NCBI GenBank assembly: GCA_030770425.1
Contig: JASJFT010000019.1
Location: forward strand, 1-64,000
Length of the DNA stretch: 64,000 nt
Direction of reading: 5' to 3'
Source: Darksidea phi
Lineage: Eukaryota > Ascomycota > Dothideomycetes > Pleosporales > Lentitheciaceae
Shown here: piece after piece, positions 45,519-56,675 of the stretch
Layout of the letters: every line of letters starts with the position of its first letter
Position numbering within the stretch: position 1 is the stretch's first letter
Translations under genes and position numbers: made by a program
The notes under the pieces: model-generated
The model's input: only the letters and a program-made list of their open reading frames with translations
Databases searched by the model: none
What the model was told of the DNA's origin: nothing

Positions 45519-48500
45519 CTACTCTTCCTCCTCTTTATCTTCATTATCCGCCATATCCCTATACTCTTCCAAAACACTCCGTAACCCAGCCGCCCACATC
45601 TCATCCTCAAACTGTTGCGTCGACGCCGAACCTAGTGCCCTCTCCCCCTTCTCCTGCATCTTCTTCATTTCCTCCTTCGCCACTAGCGCTTTCTCTAACG
45701 CACCCACCTTCTCATGATCACTCTCCTCGACACCTAAATTATGTTGCACCTTCCCCTGAACAAGCCCATTCCGCTGGCAAAACGCCATCCACGTCCGCCA
45801 ATACTGATCCCTGCTAAGCACAGCAGGGTTACCAATGACGACGAGTGCTTCTTTAGCCCGTGTCAGCGCAACGTTCATCTTGCGCTTCTGTCCTATGATG
45901 CCAAGTCCGCGCTCTATATCTAGATCAACGTATTTGCCCCGCGTGCGCGTCGTGCAGATTATTACCACGCGGCTCTCGAGGCCCTGAAACGCTTCTAGGG
46001 GGCCGATGTTAACGTCCCAAAGCCCGGAGCCGCCGCCATACCGCGAACTTCGCATCTCAGCGCGAATTTTCTTGACTTGTGCGGCAAATGGACTTATAAT
46101 GGCGATGTCTCTCTGTCTTACTTCGGACTCGGTGACGAAACGCTGGGCGAGATCGCACGCTACTCGCGTTTCAGAAGTATTGTACCAGCCTCCGCCATCC
46201 CGCTCGTTATCGTCAGGCCCATAGTGTGGGATGAAGAGGACAGGCCATTTGCGGTCGGTCCAGAGGCAAGAGTGCTGGAGGGGCGTGGATTGCGCGGGTG
46301 CTTCGGGGATGAGGGTATCGTTGTAGAAAAGGAAGGATGGGATGGAGAGGATCGCAGGGTGGGAGCGGTAGTTGCGATTCAGGTTGACAAACGGTGGATA
46401 TAGCATGGGCAGCATTTTAGCAGTGAGAACAGGTGGACCGGCGGTAGGGCGGACGTCGGAGCGGGAGAGGGGGTGGTTGGCGTAAATGGAGCGCTCGAAG
46501 AGGCGCTCGAAGAGAGACAGGGCGTAGAGAGGATGGTGGGATGCTGTGCGTGGGCCGAGTTGGTGTTGGTCGCCTGCCATTATGAAGCGTGGTTGGTCGA
46601 GATTGGGAAGATATTCTGTGGGCGGGCAAATTATGCTGAGCGCCGGTAGGGTATCGGTTTCGGTGGATTGAGCTGCCTCGTCCATTAAGAGAGCGCCCCA
46701 GTGTAGAGTCTTGGGAGCCTGGTGGTTTTCTGGGTGGAAGGCTTTTTGCATGTTCGTTTCAAGGCCGTATAGATCAGAATTGGTGACTCTAGCGTCGGCA
46801 AGAATCGAAGTGTCTCGTGTGGATGTGACTACGATGTTGTATTTCATGAGCTGCGGGAAAGGGGGAAGATAAAACATCTCTCGTTCCATGTAACAGTACG
46901 GTAGAAGTTCTCTGGGTACTTCATTGTCTGCCCGCCACGGCCCATTCAATCTAAGCATTTGCTGTGGATTGAGGTACCGGCGCAGACGAAGTGCAAGTGT
47001 ATCAGCGGCGGATTCGGAAGGTGCGACAATGAGAATATGTGCAATATCGGTTCGGTGCAGCAACTGCATGGCGATCTCGACCAAAGTCTTCGTTTTCCCA
47101 GTTCCCGGTGGTCCCGATATGAGGAAGGGAAGTGTGCCGTATTTCTGCTTCGTGGACGAGTTTACAGCTTGAAGCTGCTCAAAGTCGATAACAGGATCGA
47201 AGAGCCCTTGTAGGGGAAGGCTGCGCAGCTTGGTCTGAATCACTCCATCTTCCTCTACAGGAAAGAGCATCCTTCGTATCCAGTCGTTCGTCTTGTGCAG
47301 ATTTTGATCCTTCGACGACCTCTGTGAAGAATTCTCGGAGGACTGTACTTCGTGCTCTGCTGTCTGGATGGTCATGTTGACTATTCCTTTCGATAACGCG
47401 TAGTTCGTATTATTTGTTCCACCTGTGACGCTGTGTCCGTTGCTCAATATCTCTAGCTGCTGGTGAACAAATGCTAAGCCATGCCATTGCGCGGCCATTA
47501 TACGCTCTTTCAAAGGAAGCATTATATTGAAAACCATGGAACCAGGTACTAATCCCTCGATCTTCAGATACACCACCTCTTGCGCTCTATCGATACTGTA
47601 GACGCAGCTGTTCAGCTGGACCTTATTCCACGATTGTTGTATGGTACCATCGTTAGAAACCAAAATCCTGACTAGATTTCCGTAGCCATCAAGCCATAGT
47701 TGCCGCAGCTGTAGTGTGTCTCCTAGCTCAATGAGTGGACTATCTTCACGAAGGCCGGGCACACACAAGCGGTACAGCTCAATATTGTTAACTAGTACGG
47801 GAAAGAGCGGTGCCTTGTATATGGTGTGACCGCGATTCTCAAGTTCTTTGGCCCCATATTCGATGTTTCGAAGGATGAGGAAATGTTCCAGATATGTTTG
47901 CGGCGCCAGAGGAAGGATCTCTTTAGGAGGGTATGGATTTGCCAATTCCTTCGGTATCACGGCGCGAGCAGGCACAAAAATTCGCCCAGCAAAGGATTCA
48001 GTATATGTCGGGTAGTCTATTCGGTGCTTCGAGCCAGTGCTGTGGGACACGCTTGGGAGCTCTTGGCAAACGGCTTGAAGTTCCGATGGAACAAAAGGTT
48101 TGGCATATACATCGTATTTGGCGCGGGTCCATTCGCGCTCGTAGATATCGGTCGGTTCATGTTGAGGGTGATTAGTGATCAACGGAGATGAGGCTTTCTC
48201 CGGCGCTTCCTTGGCCTTCTTTTGTTCGACGAAGGGCTTACTATCGCCCGAGTTAAGATCTTCCATCCATCCTATCGCTCCACTCTCAATGCTATGGATG
48301 ACCGTACCCGAAGCACCCTTTTTTTGAGCTATCTCCATAGCCACCATGGTAGGGTCTGAGGCCTCCACCAACTCATCTATGGCCATGTTTAGGCTGTAGA
48401 GAGAGTCACTGTGCGGCATCAGCTAGACAGGAATAATAAATGCAACTAGGAGAAGAACCAGTACATAATAAAGAGGCTGGAACATACCCAATTGCAGATG

Positions 48501-48645
48501 TATCCCTATCAGATATTGCAGTCTCGATGTTTTTAAGGCTGTTTTCAATTTTCTCGATTTGCTCCCACAGTACTTGCGCCAACTTCTGATTGCTCGCCTC
48601 AAATTCGGATAAACTATGAACGAAGACCTCGTGTCGTTGACCAAT
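45519..48645 (-). CDS. SF1 helicase, Upf1/Mov10 (SDE3) type
   Basis: Main exon 48408-45519 plus a 5' exon 48645-48488 joined by a 79-bp intron (GTATGT ... CGCACAG). The splice links a coiled coil (FEASNQKLAQVLWEQIEKIE) to DSLYSLNMAIDELVEASD. At least 1015 aa; the true start exon was not found, and a start at the internal ATG 48419 (966 aa, no intron) is the fallback. Helicase motifs: GPPGTGKT near residue 485, DEAAQ near 629, GDQHQLGP, LNRNYRSHP, AFQGLESRVVI and NVALTRAKEALVVIG near 898. These place it with Upf1/Mov10-like RNA helicases, which act in RNA decay or silencing. The C-terminus is a charged acidic helix. The upstream flank is AT-rich and contains the MITE. Confidence 0.85.
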
Positions 48646-49099
48646 CTGTGAATCGTTTTAATTGGATCTAGTTGCGTATATAGGCCGTCCAGTCTCAATG
48701 AGCCCGCGTTTCGTTTTTTCGTCCTATCCTAAAGCTTTGTGGGCGGATGCATGTCCCAAAAAAGATGGCCACTGAAGTTTTTTGATGCCGCGGTCGCGGG
48801 TAACTTGTTTGTTAAGAATGAGGGGCTTATGGGACAGATTATCCGAGAAATAGGAGGGGTAACGTTACCTTAGACTGTGGCAAATCACGTGCCTTGGTCA
48901 ACGGATCATGAACCACATTGAGAAAATATGTATGGGCCACAAAAAAATTTCCGAAGGAAGACGTACTAATAATTAAACCAGCGCTTCCATAATCGCATCC
49001 TACCGCTATAGTGAGACGTGTTATTATTACTCTTTTCCAGCTAGTTCCAGTGGCTTAAGCTTGGATCAACGACGGGCTTAGCTAAAGAGCTAGTTACTA
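48646..49099. other. Upstream flank of the helicase gene
   Basis: No gene seen. The missing first exon of the helicase should lie here, but the obvious ATG frame (near 48755) is closed after seven codons with no donor site. Confidence 0.4.
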
Positions 49100-49534
49100 A
49101 CGTGTTCCACCAGCAAGCTGCGCACCCCAGCACCCTGCGCAGCCCAAAAACCACCAAAAATCAGAAAAACCGCGCCTCGATATCTCAACAACGACTTAAT
49201 AAAATAATTTAAAACTCTCTACTTAGGCTTTTATATCTATTTTATAAATACTATTAGACTCTAGAAGTATTTTATCAAGTAGTTCTAGAGATACAGTAAT
49301 TTAGCTTAAATTTGGGGGCCAAAACATGATATCTTGATAAATCTTGGTAATAGCTAGGCCTACTACTCTAAGACATTAAATTAGACGCTTCGAATAGGTA
49401 TTAAAGCCTAAATATAGAGTTTTAGGTTACTTTATTAGGTCGTTGTTAAGATATTAAGGCGCGGTTTTTCTGATTTTTGGTGGGTTTTGGGCTGCGCAGG
49501 GTGCTGGGGTGCGCAGCTTGCTGGTGGAACACGT
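49100..49534. mobile_element. MITE with ~150-bp terminal inverted repeats and TA duplication
   Basis: The element starts ACGTGTTCCACCAGCAAGCT at 49100 and its other end (49534) reads the same on the minus strand. The match extends with few differences for about 150 bases, through GCACCCCAGCACCCTGCGCA and AATCAGAAAAACCGCGCC, so most of the 435 bp is inverted repeat around an AT-rich loop. TA lies directly outside both ends (49098-49099 and 49535-49536), the target duplication of Tc1/mariner-type elements. Differences between the arms are mostly C/T or G/A transitions, as RIP would cause. There is no coding capacity, so it is non-autonomous. Confidence 0.88.
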
Positions 49535-49564
49535 TAGCACGGAATCGCTCATACCAACCTTGGA

Positions 49565-50693
49565 ATGGGTCTCCATCGCCGGATATTACATCTCGCTCTC
49601 GACACAATAAAACTGATCTTCGGCACCGGTACTTTCTCCGAATACCTGGGTAGCATTCTCCTCAGATATTGGCGATATAAATACCAACCTCTTCCTACCA
49701 TAGCCAAAGACGACGCAGAGACAGATCAAGTTATACCTCAAAGAGCGACGATTCGTATTCTCAAAGTCGAACACGCGGAAGAAAAAGGGGGAGTTAGGTG
49801 CAGTCTGACGAGTTTAGAAGGGCTACAATCGCAGGAATACCACTGCCTCTCTTACACATGGGGTGATCCATTCGGGCCCGACGTTGACTATATCATCCAG
49901 TCGAGAAGTTATCTTGCAATCCGCCTAGCACCGGTTTTATCAGTCCTCCTCGGATACTGCAGGAAACTCAAGCGCTTCTTTCAGCCAAAACGCTATGTCA
50001 TTAACATCGATGATGGCTTTCTCTCCGTCACCCCAAATCTGTGGAGCGCTATCATCCATCTTTACAAGACACGGCCTGAGTTCCAAGCTATCTGGATCGA
50101 CGCCATCTGTATAAACCAGGATGATGAGGACGAAAAGAGCGCGCAAGTCCCCATTATGCGCCATGTCTATAGGCACGCGAAATCCGTCATTGCCTGGCTT
50201 GGACCGGAAGACAAGCGCAATGAGAATCTGAAGCTTGTAACAGACGGTCGAGGCTCTTCACATGCAGGAAGACAGGAAAGGGTTCTGCTGGCAAACGTTG
50301 GGTATGACCTGGAACGAAAGCTTTGAAGAATTTCCGGCCCCTGAATACATCCGAAATCTTAGCTTTGAGCATTGGTTTGCGGTGCGAAATTTTCTATAGA
50401 GACCCTACTTTTAGCGGATGTGGATCTTTCAGGAGCTTATTGTTGTTGCTAAAGAAATCGTCATCACATGCGGGGAACAAGTTATGGACTGGAACAACGT
50501 TCGGAATATCTCCCAAGCCCTTTCAAGCTTCGGAGGCAATATCATGATTCAATACAGCAGGGCAGGTTTTTGGGCGGCAGAGTCGAATAGTCCGCATCGA
50601 GTTGCATTCTGGAGAGATCAATACCAATCGAAATCGACCGAGCGTTTGCGCAGACAGTTCGGGCCGTTTGTGCCCCAGCAACGCGAACATTAG
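49565..50693 (+). pseudogene. HET-domain gene, inactivated
   Basis: The ATG at 49565 opens 253 codons with clear HET sequence: YHCLSYTWGDPFG, FQAIWIDAICINQDDEDEKS, VPIMRHVYRHAKSVIAWLGP. An extra base near 50246 shifts the frame, after which the family sequence goes on (VEALHMQEDRKGF ... NLSFEHWFAVRNF). TAG codons then stand at 50397-50399 and 50412-50414, and MWIFQELIVVAKEIVITCGE follows in frame to 50693. Both TAGs could be TGG turned to TAG, a RIP-type change. No downstream domain is recognisable. The start codon is 31 bases from the end of the MITE. Confidence 0.82.
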
Positions 50694-51976
50694 AACATCA
50701 GAACACCACGCGCATCGTCATCGCGACCACCATCAAATCTCTGCCCCCGTATATTCTTCTACCATCATATTCTGTTCTTCCAACGCGCAACAGTCAGTAT
50801 TACGGCATATAAACATGAATTCTCCTCGTGCAATATTTGCAGGGCATCGTGTCCGCTTGACGGAATTCCTTCACCCACAGCCACAGGGGCACGCATATTG
50901 TAGCCGCTGTGGCCTCTTATCAGCAGCACTGTCACTCTCGAGCTCGACAGGACTCGCTGACCAAGCATTCAGATATGATATTTGTCCACATCACGCCGCA
51001 AGTGCATAGTAAGGCTTTCTTGAACTCTTCGACTCTGCAGCCCAGACCTAGACGCCAGGGGTTCGAACGTTCTTCTCAACTTCTGCCACCGGGTTGACTT
51101 TCTCCCGGACGATTTCCTACCACGTGTACGCCTCAGGCCCGCGGCGACGCTACCAATATATTATCCTTCTGGTAGCTTTGTGACTACTGGTAGCAATGCT
51201 CGGTGGCCTCGGCTTTTGCTTTTAGCAGGGGCTTGGGTCACTCGAAGCTGAGGTGAACATGTGGACTCAAGGTACATGCTCGTTGTGGCAAACTCCGCGC
51301 CGAGGATGACGGATGCCGCAGACAGGGGAAGTGGAAATGATGCGGAAAGGAAGATTCACCCGCATTGGGACACCAATGGCCAATACGTAGTTGCTGATTG
51401 AGGTGTGAGTACAATGGACATGCGATGTAGACCACATCACCTGGGCCAAGCCGATTAAAAGAGTATCTTAATAGGTGGCGGCGCTGTTCTGACATGAGGT
51501 GTCGATGAGGTGATTCGGTTAGTACCAATGAAAACGAGCTCCTCGTAGCAGGTGGCGCTCCGTCGGCTCTCCATTGGACAGACCTGACGCCGTCAATATC
51601 TCGAGCCAAGAGATGCAACACGCTTCCTACGCCATCGATCTCCAACTCTGTATATTGCTGGAGTCAACGCCGCCATAGAATTGCTCCGACTCAGCAAAAC
51701 TTTTGTCGTGGCGCTCAGCTCTCAAGCACTGTCTCCGCCATATCCTGGTCGAAAGCCAAGCAATCGCGTGGAAATTCCGGATCGTGCGGCCATTTTATTG
51801 ATGAGGCTTTTGATGGCTTGAAGCTGAACTCATTCCCGGCATCCATAGATAATTGTGAGTTCTTTTAACACGATGGAGTATTCTTTGCACATTGTGGTCT
51901 TCGTCTCCATCACATTCACTATAGGCATTGAGAAGTTTAATTTTTGGGTTTCACTCCAGTCCATTCGTTGTTCGAA
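50694..51976. other. Intergenic, possibly decayed HET gene tail
   Basis: Open frames at 50602-51009 (plus) and 51238-51645 (minus, from a TTG) show no domain. The first 300 bases could be a decayed continuation of the HET gene. The last 300 bases are presumed promoter of the chitin-binding protein gene. Confidence 0.4.
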
Positions 51977-54900
51977 ATGTTGTATTCCTTCGTTGTCATC
52001 CTCACGCTCCTTTGCACTGCGTTAGGCGCGGATCTCGAAGCCCGAGCGCGTCGTCTCTCCAGGAATCATCCCCCTAAGGGCCAACTCAGTCACAGTGACC
52101 CGTCCGGAACTCCCAGCAAACTGAGCTACGATGGCACGTGCGGGAATATTGGAGGCACGAACTATCATTGTTCTTCCAGTGCTTGCTGTAGCCAGTACGG
52201 TTGGTGTGGAGCTTCATCGGCGTATTGCGGTAAAGGCTGTCAACCTGGGTTTGGAGAATGTCGATCGGACGCTTCATCAGCCCGATCATCTTCCGTCTGG
52301 CCGTCATCCTCTACTCAAACCTCCTCGGTGCGATACTCTTCTACTCGACCTTCATCTTCCGGACGACCATCTTTGCTCCGATCCCTTTCCGTTTACCAAT
52401 CAAGCAGTAGTCGTCCGTCTACTAGTGGCTGTCGGTCAAGCAGTGGCTCACCTTTATCATCAAAGCCCACTTCGGCTACCTCGCACCCGTCATCGCGTCC
52501 GAGCTCGCCCTCTTCGATACGGTCAAGCGCATTCAGGTCATTCAGCGCTTCAGCATCTGTTATTAAATTGAGCTCCAGGTCTTCCAGACCTTCAGCGTCA
52601 ACTTCAAAGTGTGCTAGCACCGCTTCGCCAACCTACGCTACAAGGCTTTCGAAGTCTAAGAAGAAGTCGCCGAGCCCATCCTCTTCGACAATCCACATTC
52701 CGTCCTCGTTGACTGCGAGTCCACCTATTTGGTCAAGTGTCGTGTCGAAATCGTTCAGCTTTGGTTCTGTTTCGGCCTCAATTTCCACTATAGCGTACTC
52801 GACAAGCTCAAGCACCAGTTCCGCCCAAGGTTCATCGCCTTCCGTATCTTCATCATCACCGTCGTCACCTGGAACTATTGTCAATGCTTCTGTCGGTTCA
52901 ATCTCGCGGTCAGCATCGTCAAGCAGTAAGATCTCTCGCCCCTCTCTGTCAACTTCGGAGAGAGCGTCTGTAAAGAGTCCTGCTTCACCGGCTACAAGCT
53001 CGACGCTATCTTCGTTTTCGACCGCGTCCGTACCCTCACCAAGCTCCTCTTTTGTCCAGAGTTCTTCCAGTTATCAGTCGCTGTCCTGGAGCGCTTCAAA
53101 TCCCTCATCGTCCTCTGCGGCCTTTGCGTCGTCTCTGACAGCTTCGCTTTTTTCGTCCATTCAGAGCGGTGCTTCGGCTGTTCCAAGCTACTCTCCAACA
53201 GTCTGGTCTTCAACGAGTGGGGATCTGACTCTGAGTTCGCCTTCGAACTCTTCCACCATTGTCAATACCTCAACGATTCAAGCGTCGTCATCTTTTATGC
53301 CAACCTCTTCAGTCAGCGAGTCTACATCATCAGACTCAGTCAGCACCTTGTTTTCGTTTTTTGTTTCTTCCGTTCCAAGCGCTAGTGTATTCTCAAGTAC
53401 ATATAGCCCATCAGAAGCGTCTCCATCTCCTTCATCTTCGGCCGAGAGCAGCAATCAGTCCGCTTTTCCGTCGATAACTTCATCCCTGCCAGATTCTAGC
53501 CCTGTAGGCTCGCTACCTCCTCAATCTATTCAGCCGACCACCAGCACGACCAATTATCCAGACTTCATTTACTATTGGGTCGACGAGCCTTCATTCCAAT
53601 ACACAGCACCTAATCTTGCCTCATTTACACCAATTGAGCAAAACGATTCCATCGTCGTCCACAACTTTGAAGGCAGCACAATCGGTTCGTTCTGGGAGGC
53701 AGGCGAACTGAAGCCAATCTTCACTTCTGTCGTCGATGGCCACACGCTTGTCTACGACTTCTCCGATCTATCGCGGCTGAGCTTCTGCGACACAACCGAC
53801 GGAATATGCTATAGCTTGCAGGATGATGGAATACATATCTTTGCGCCAGAGGGTGGAGAAGCCATCTTGCAATATCCGACCGCTGTACCTCCAGCTTCCA
53901 AGACCAGACGCACTGCAATCGACAAGCGGGTACTTCCGACTATCCCCGACCCGGAGATCACTGCTGTAGCCAAGTTCATCGATGCTTGCAAGACTGAGCT
54001 ATCGAACCTCACCCCGGTGCCAGAATTTACCTACGACACACTCCCTTGTGTTAATTCGCACATCGCTTCAAACGGATACCAGGGCGTTTGTAAGTGGGTG
54101 ACTAAAAAGGAGGCAGAGTGTCGAAAGAGCACAAAGACAATTATTGATGACTACCTCGGCGGCGATAGCCTTATCAAGAAACTCAAGAGCTACTTGGGCG
54201 TCGTCGACGGGCTGTTCCTGAATGGTGCTATCGGCGGAGCATTAGATAAATTCACCCAATGGGCCCTGGACGAGGCTAAGAATTATCCCAAGCTCGCAAA
54301 ATTGATTGAGAAGATTGACGTGAAGTATATTCCTAACTTTTTCAAAACGGCCTTCTTGGTAAGGGAGCTGCTCATCGATATCATCGGGTCGGAGAACGAA
54401 GCTTGGGTGCTGTGCAAGGCGTGGCTCATCTACGACGGGGACGCAACCGGCTCCCACGACTACAAAGTGAGTTTTGGTACACAGAGTTGGAAGATTGCGT
54501 CTGTCTTCAAGCAGCCGGATCCTCCCGTGGTGTTTGCGCCATCGACTCTGGAAGTTAACTCGGTACCCGCTGATGGCTGTGGCATCGGAGGTAACCTCAT
54601 CCGGAACGGCAATTTCGAGGGCGACGGCGACATTTGGCTTTGGCCTAATGGTCGTGGCTGGTACCTTCCTCAAGCTCCGACCGATGTGACTGAGTTCTCT
54701 GCTTGGGATGGCTGGCAGATGACCTCGGTCACGACTCCCCAATCAACAATCAAAACTGAAGGATGTCTCAAAGGTGCTCGGTGTTTGTAAGTGTACGCTT
54801 CGCTGTCTACCTAGATGTATCTAACTTTGACAGACAACTCTACGCCACCTCCTCGCCGGGCAACGTTAAGGGCGGCCGCCTCTACCAATCACTAATCCGG

Positions 54901-55242
54901 AAATTGGCGCCCAACGCCAGCTACAAATTCACGTTCTCCTACCGGATCGATTTCCTCAAAGTTCTTTCTGGCCCGCTAGACCCGTTACAGAACTACTGCT
55001 GGCTGTACACCGTTGTTCATGAGTCGGATCTTGCGGGCGGGACATGGGGAGACTATCGGTTCACTACGCCGGTAGCGGCGGGGACTGGGCAATGGGAGAC
55101 GATAACACGTTCATTCACGTTCGCGGTGCGAGATTCGACGGCGACTACAGATGAGTTTTGGATCGATTATTATTGCCAGGTCCAGACAGCGTCCGTGCAG
55201 TGGGCGGTGACTTTGGATGAGTTGTCAATTGTAAAGACTTAG
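51977..55242 (+). CDS. Secreted Ser-rich chitin-binding (CBM18) protein
   Basis: Exons 51977-54786 and 54834-55242 with a 47-bp intron (GTAAGT ... TTGACAG, TCTAAC branch), 1072 aa. Order of parts: signal peptide (MLYSFVVILTLLCTALGA); one hevein-like CBM18 at residues about 51-95 (CGNIGGTNYHC, ACCSQYGWCG, YCGKGCQ); a 430-residue Ser-rich, probably heavily O-mannosylated stalk; a folded middle domain (about 530-860) with paired Cys and an RRTAIDKR stretch that may be a Kex2-type site; and a C-terminal beta-sandwich-like domain (about 870-1072) starting NLIRNGNFEG, the usual opening of CBM4/9-type galactose-binding folds. No GPI signal is visible. Likely a cell-wall or extracellular chitin/glycan-binding protein; masking of wall chitin from host enzymes is one possibility. 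Confidence 0.85.
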
Positions 55243-56675
55243 TTCAAATAGATGTCTAACAAGTTAGAGAAGAACTTTAGCTCCGAGTACTACGGCTAGC
55301 TTAGAGGTAATATAGACAAACCTAACGTTAATTATCTAAAATAATATTATTAGAGAAGTTTATCTAAATAGCTACTAACGTTATAATTTAAATGCTTATA
55401 TAATTTCAGAGTTTATACCATGATTCCTGAACAGTGCCGCAGTCTCACTTTGTGGATATCGCCGTGTTAAATGTAAAGCATTACGATGCTAACAAGCTGC
55501 TCGCATTAACAGAGAGCAGGTGACGAAGCCCATCATGTCTGCGCGCAATGCAGCGAAAAGAACAGAGACTGTCAGTGGGGGTCGGTGCTTTGGCGATTTC
55601 GAAGCTACCAGCTCACTTCGGAGTCATCGAACACGATGCTGGCTGGCCAAGACGAGGCTGTTGAAGACAGGGCTAAAGGTAATGAGGTGGAGGCTAGCAG
55701 AATGTGGCACAGGGCAGTGAGAGAAACAATCAGGCCGGACGATGCCCGGAAACTGCCATCACGCCCACTGGCATGACGACGGCCGGGCTACAACAGTAAT
55801 GCACGATCTCTTCCTCTATGGGTCCGGTCGTATCGATGTCTTCGCTGCTGAAGGCGTATTTGGCGTTATTGGATAGTTCTGGTTACAGCGACAGCAGGAA
55901 TGTTCTCTTCATCACAGTCAATGCCTCCTACATCTCTGCAGATACGTTAACCACTTGCAGATATTGGGGGGCTCTATCCCTTCAGTTCCTAACAACACCT
56001 GGAGTGAGTAGCATTACTTTAATGAGTTACTCCATGTACATCGAGAGCATGTCTCTTGAAGTGCATGATCCCATCTAGCCAACACAGGAGGAAAACGTCG
56101 TAATGTTCTGTGCGGGTGACTCACTGAGTCTTAGCTTCCTCCCGGCTAAGCAGTTGCGCCACAGAGCCTGAGACTGAGAACTGTGGCTAGTGCCTCGCAG
56201 AACGTGATCCCCCAACACCAAGCCAAAACAAGTCGCCGTCCTCGCACCGCCTTCGCCGCGCCTGATTTACAACCCGTGGGTCCTGTTCCTCTTCCGCTTC
56301 CCAGCGTGGGCTCTGTTTTGGTTCCTGGGATCTCGCTACTATTTGGAGACTATGCCTCGGATCTGCCCTGCTATTGGAGCCGTTTTGGAGCTCACACCCT
56401 ACAAGTCATGCGCTGTCTCGAGGCCACAACCTCCTCCTCCTGACCCCTTCCTCCCCCACACCAAAACAACTTCAACGCCTCCTTGACAAGGTTCTGGCCG
56501 GTGCGGGTCGGCCATCCTCCTTGCAAGCGGTGGCAACCAGTAGGGAGCTTTAGTCCTACTTGCCCGCTGCATGACGGCGTATCGTATAAAGTGGCAAGAA
56601 CATGGGAAGCACCAGGACTCAGTTATGTAAGCTTCGAGAACAATCATGGTTCATGTCTAATAATGTAATAGTTTT
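55243..56675. other. Intergenic region, no gene supported
   Basis: 55260-55430 is TA-rich and RIP-like. Frames at 55818-56078 and 56183-56443 begin with ATG but have no features or splice context and are probably chance. Confidence 0.45.

Noticed and set aside
51238..51645. 135-codon minus-strand frame
   Set aside because: Opens only from a TTG; no domain or splice context.
52086..53477. Alternative frames across the Ser-rich stalk
   Set aside because: Shadows of the repetitive TCx codons of the chitin-binding protein.
55818..56443. Two plus-strand ATG frames of 86 codons
   Set aside because: No features and not conserved-looking; adjacent DNA is AT-rich and decayed.
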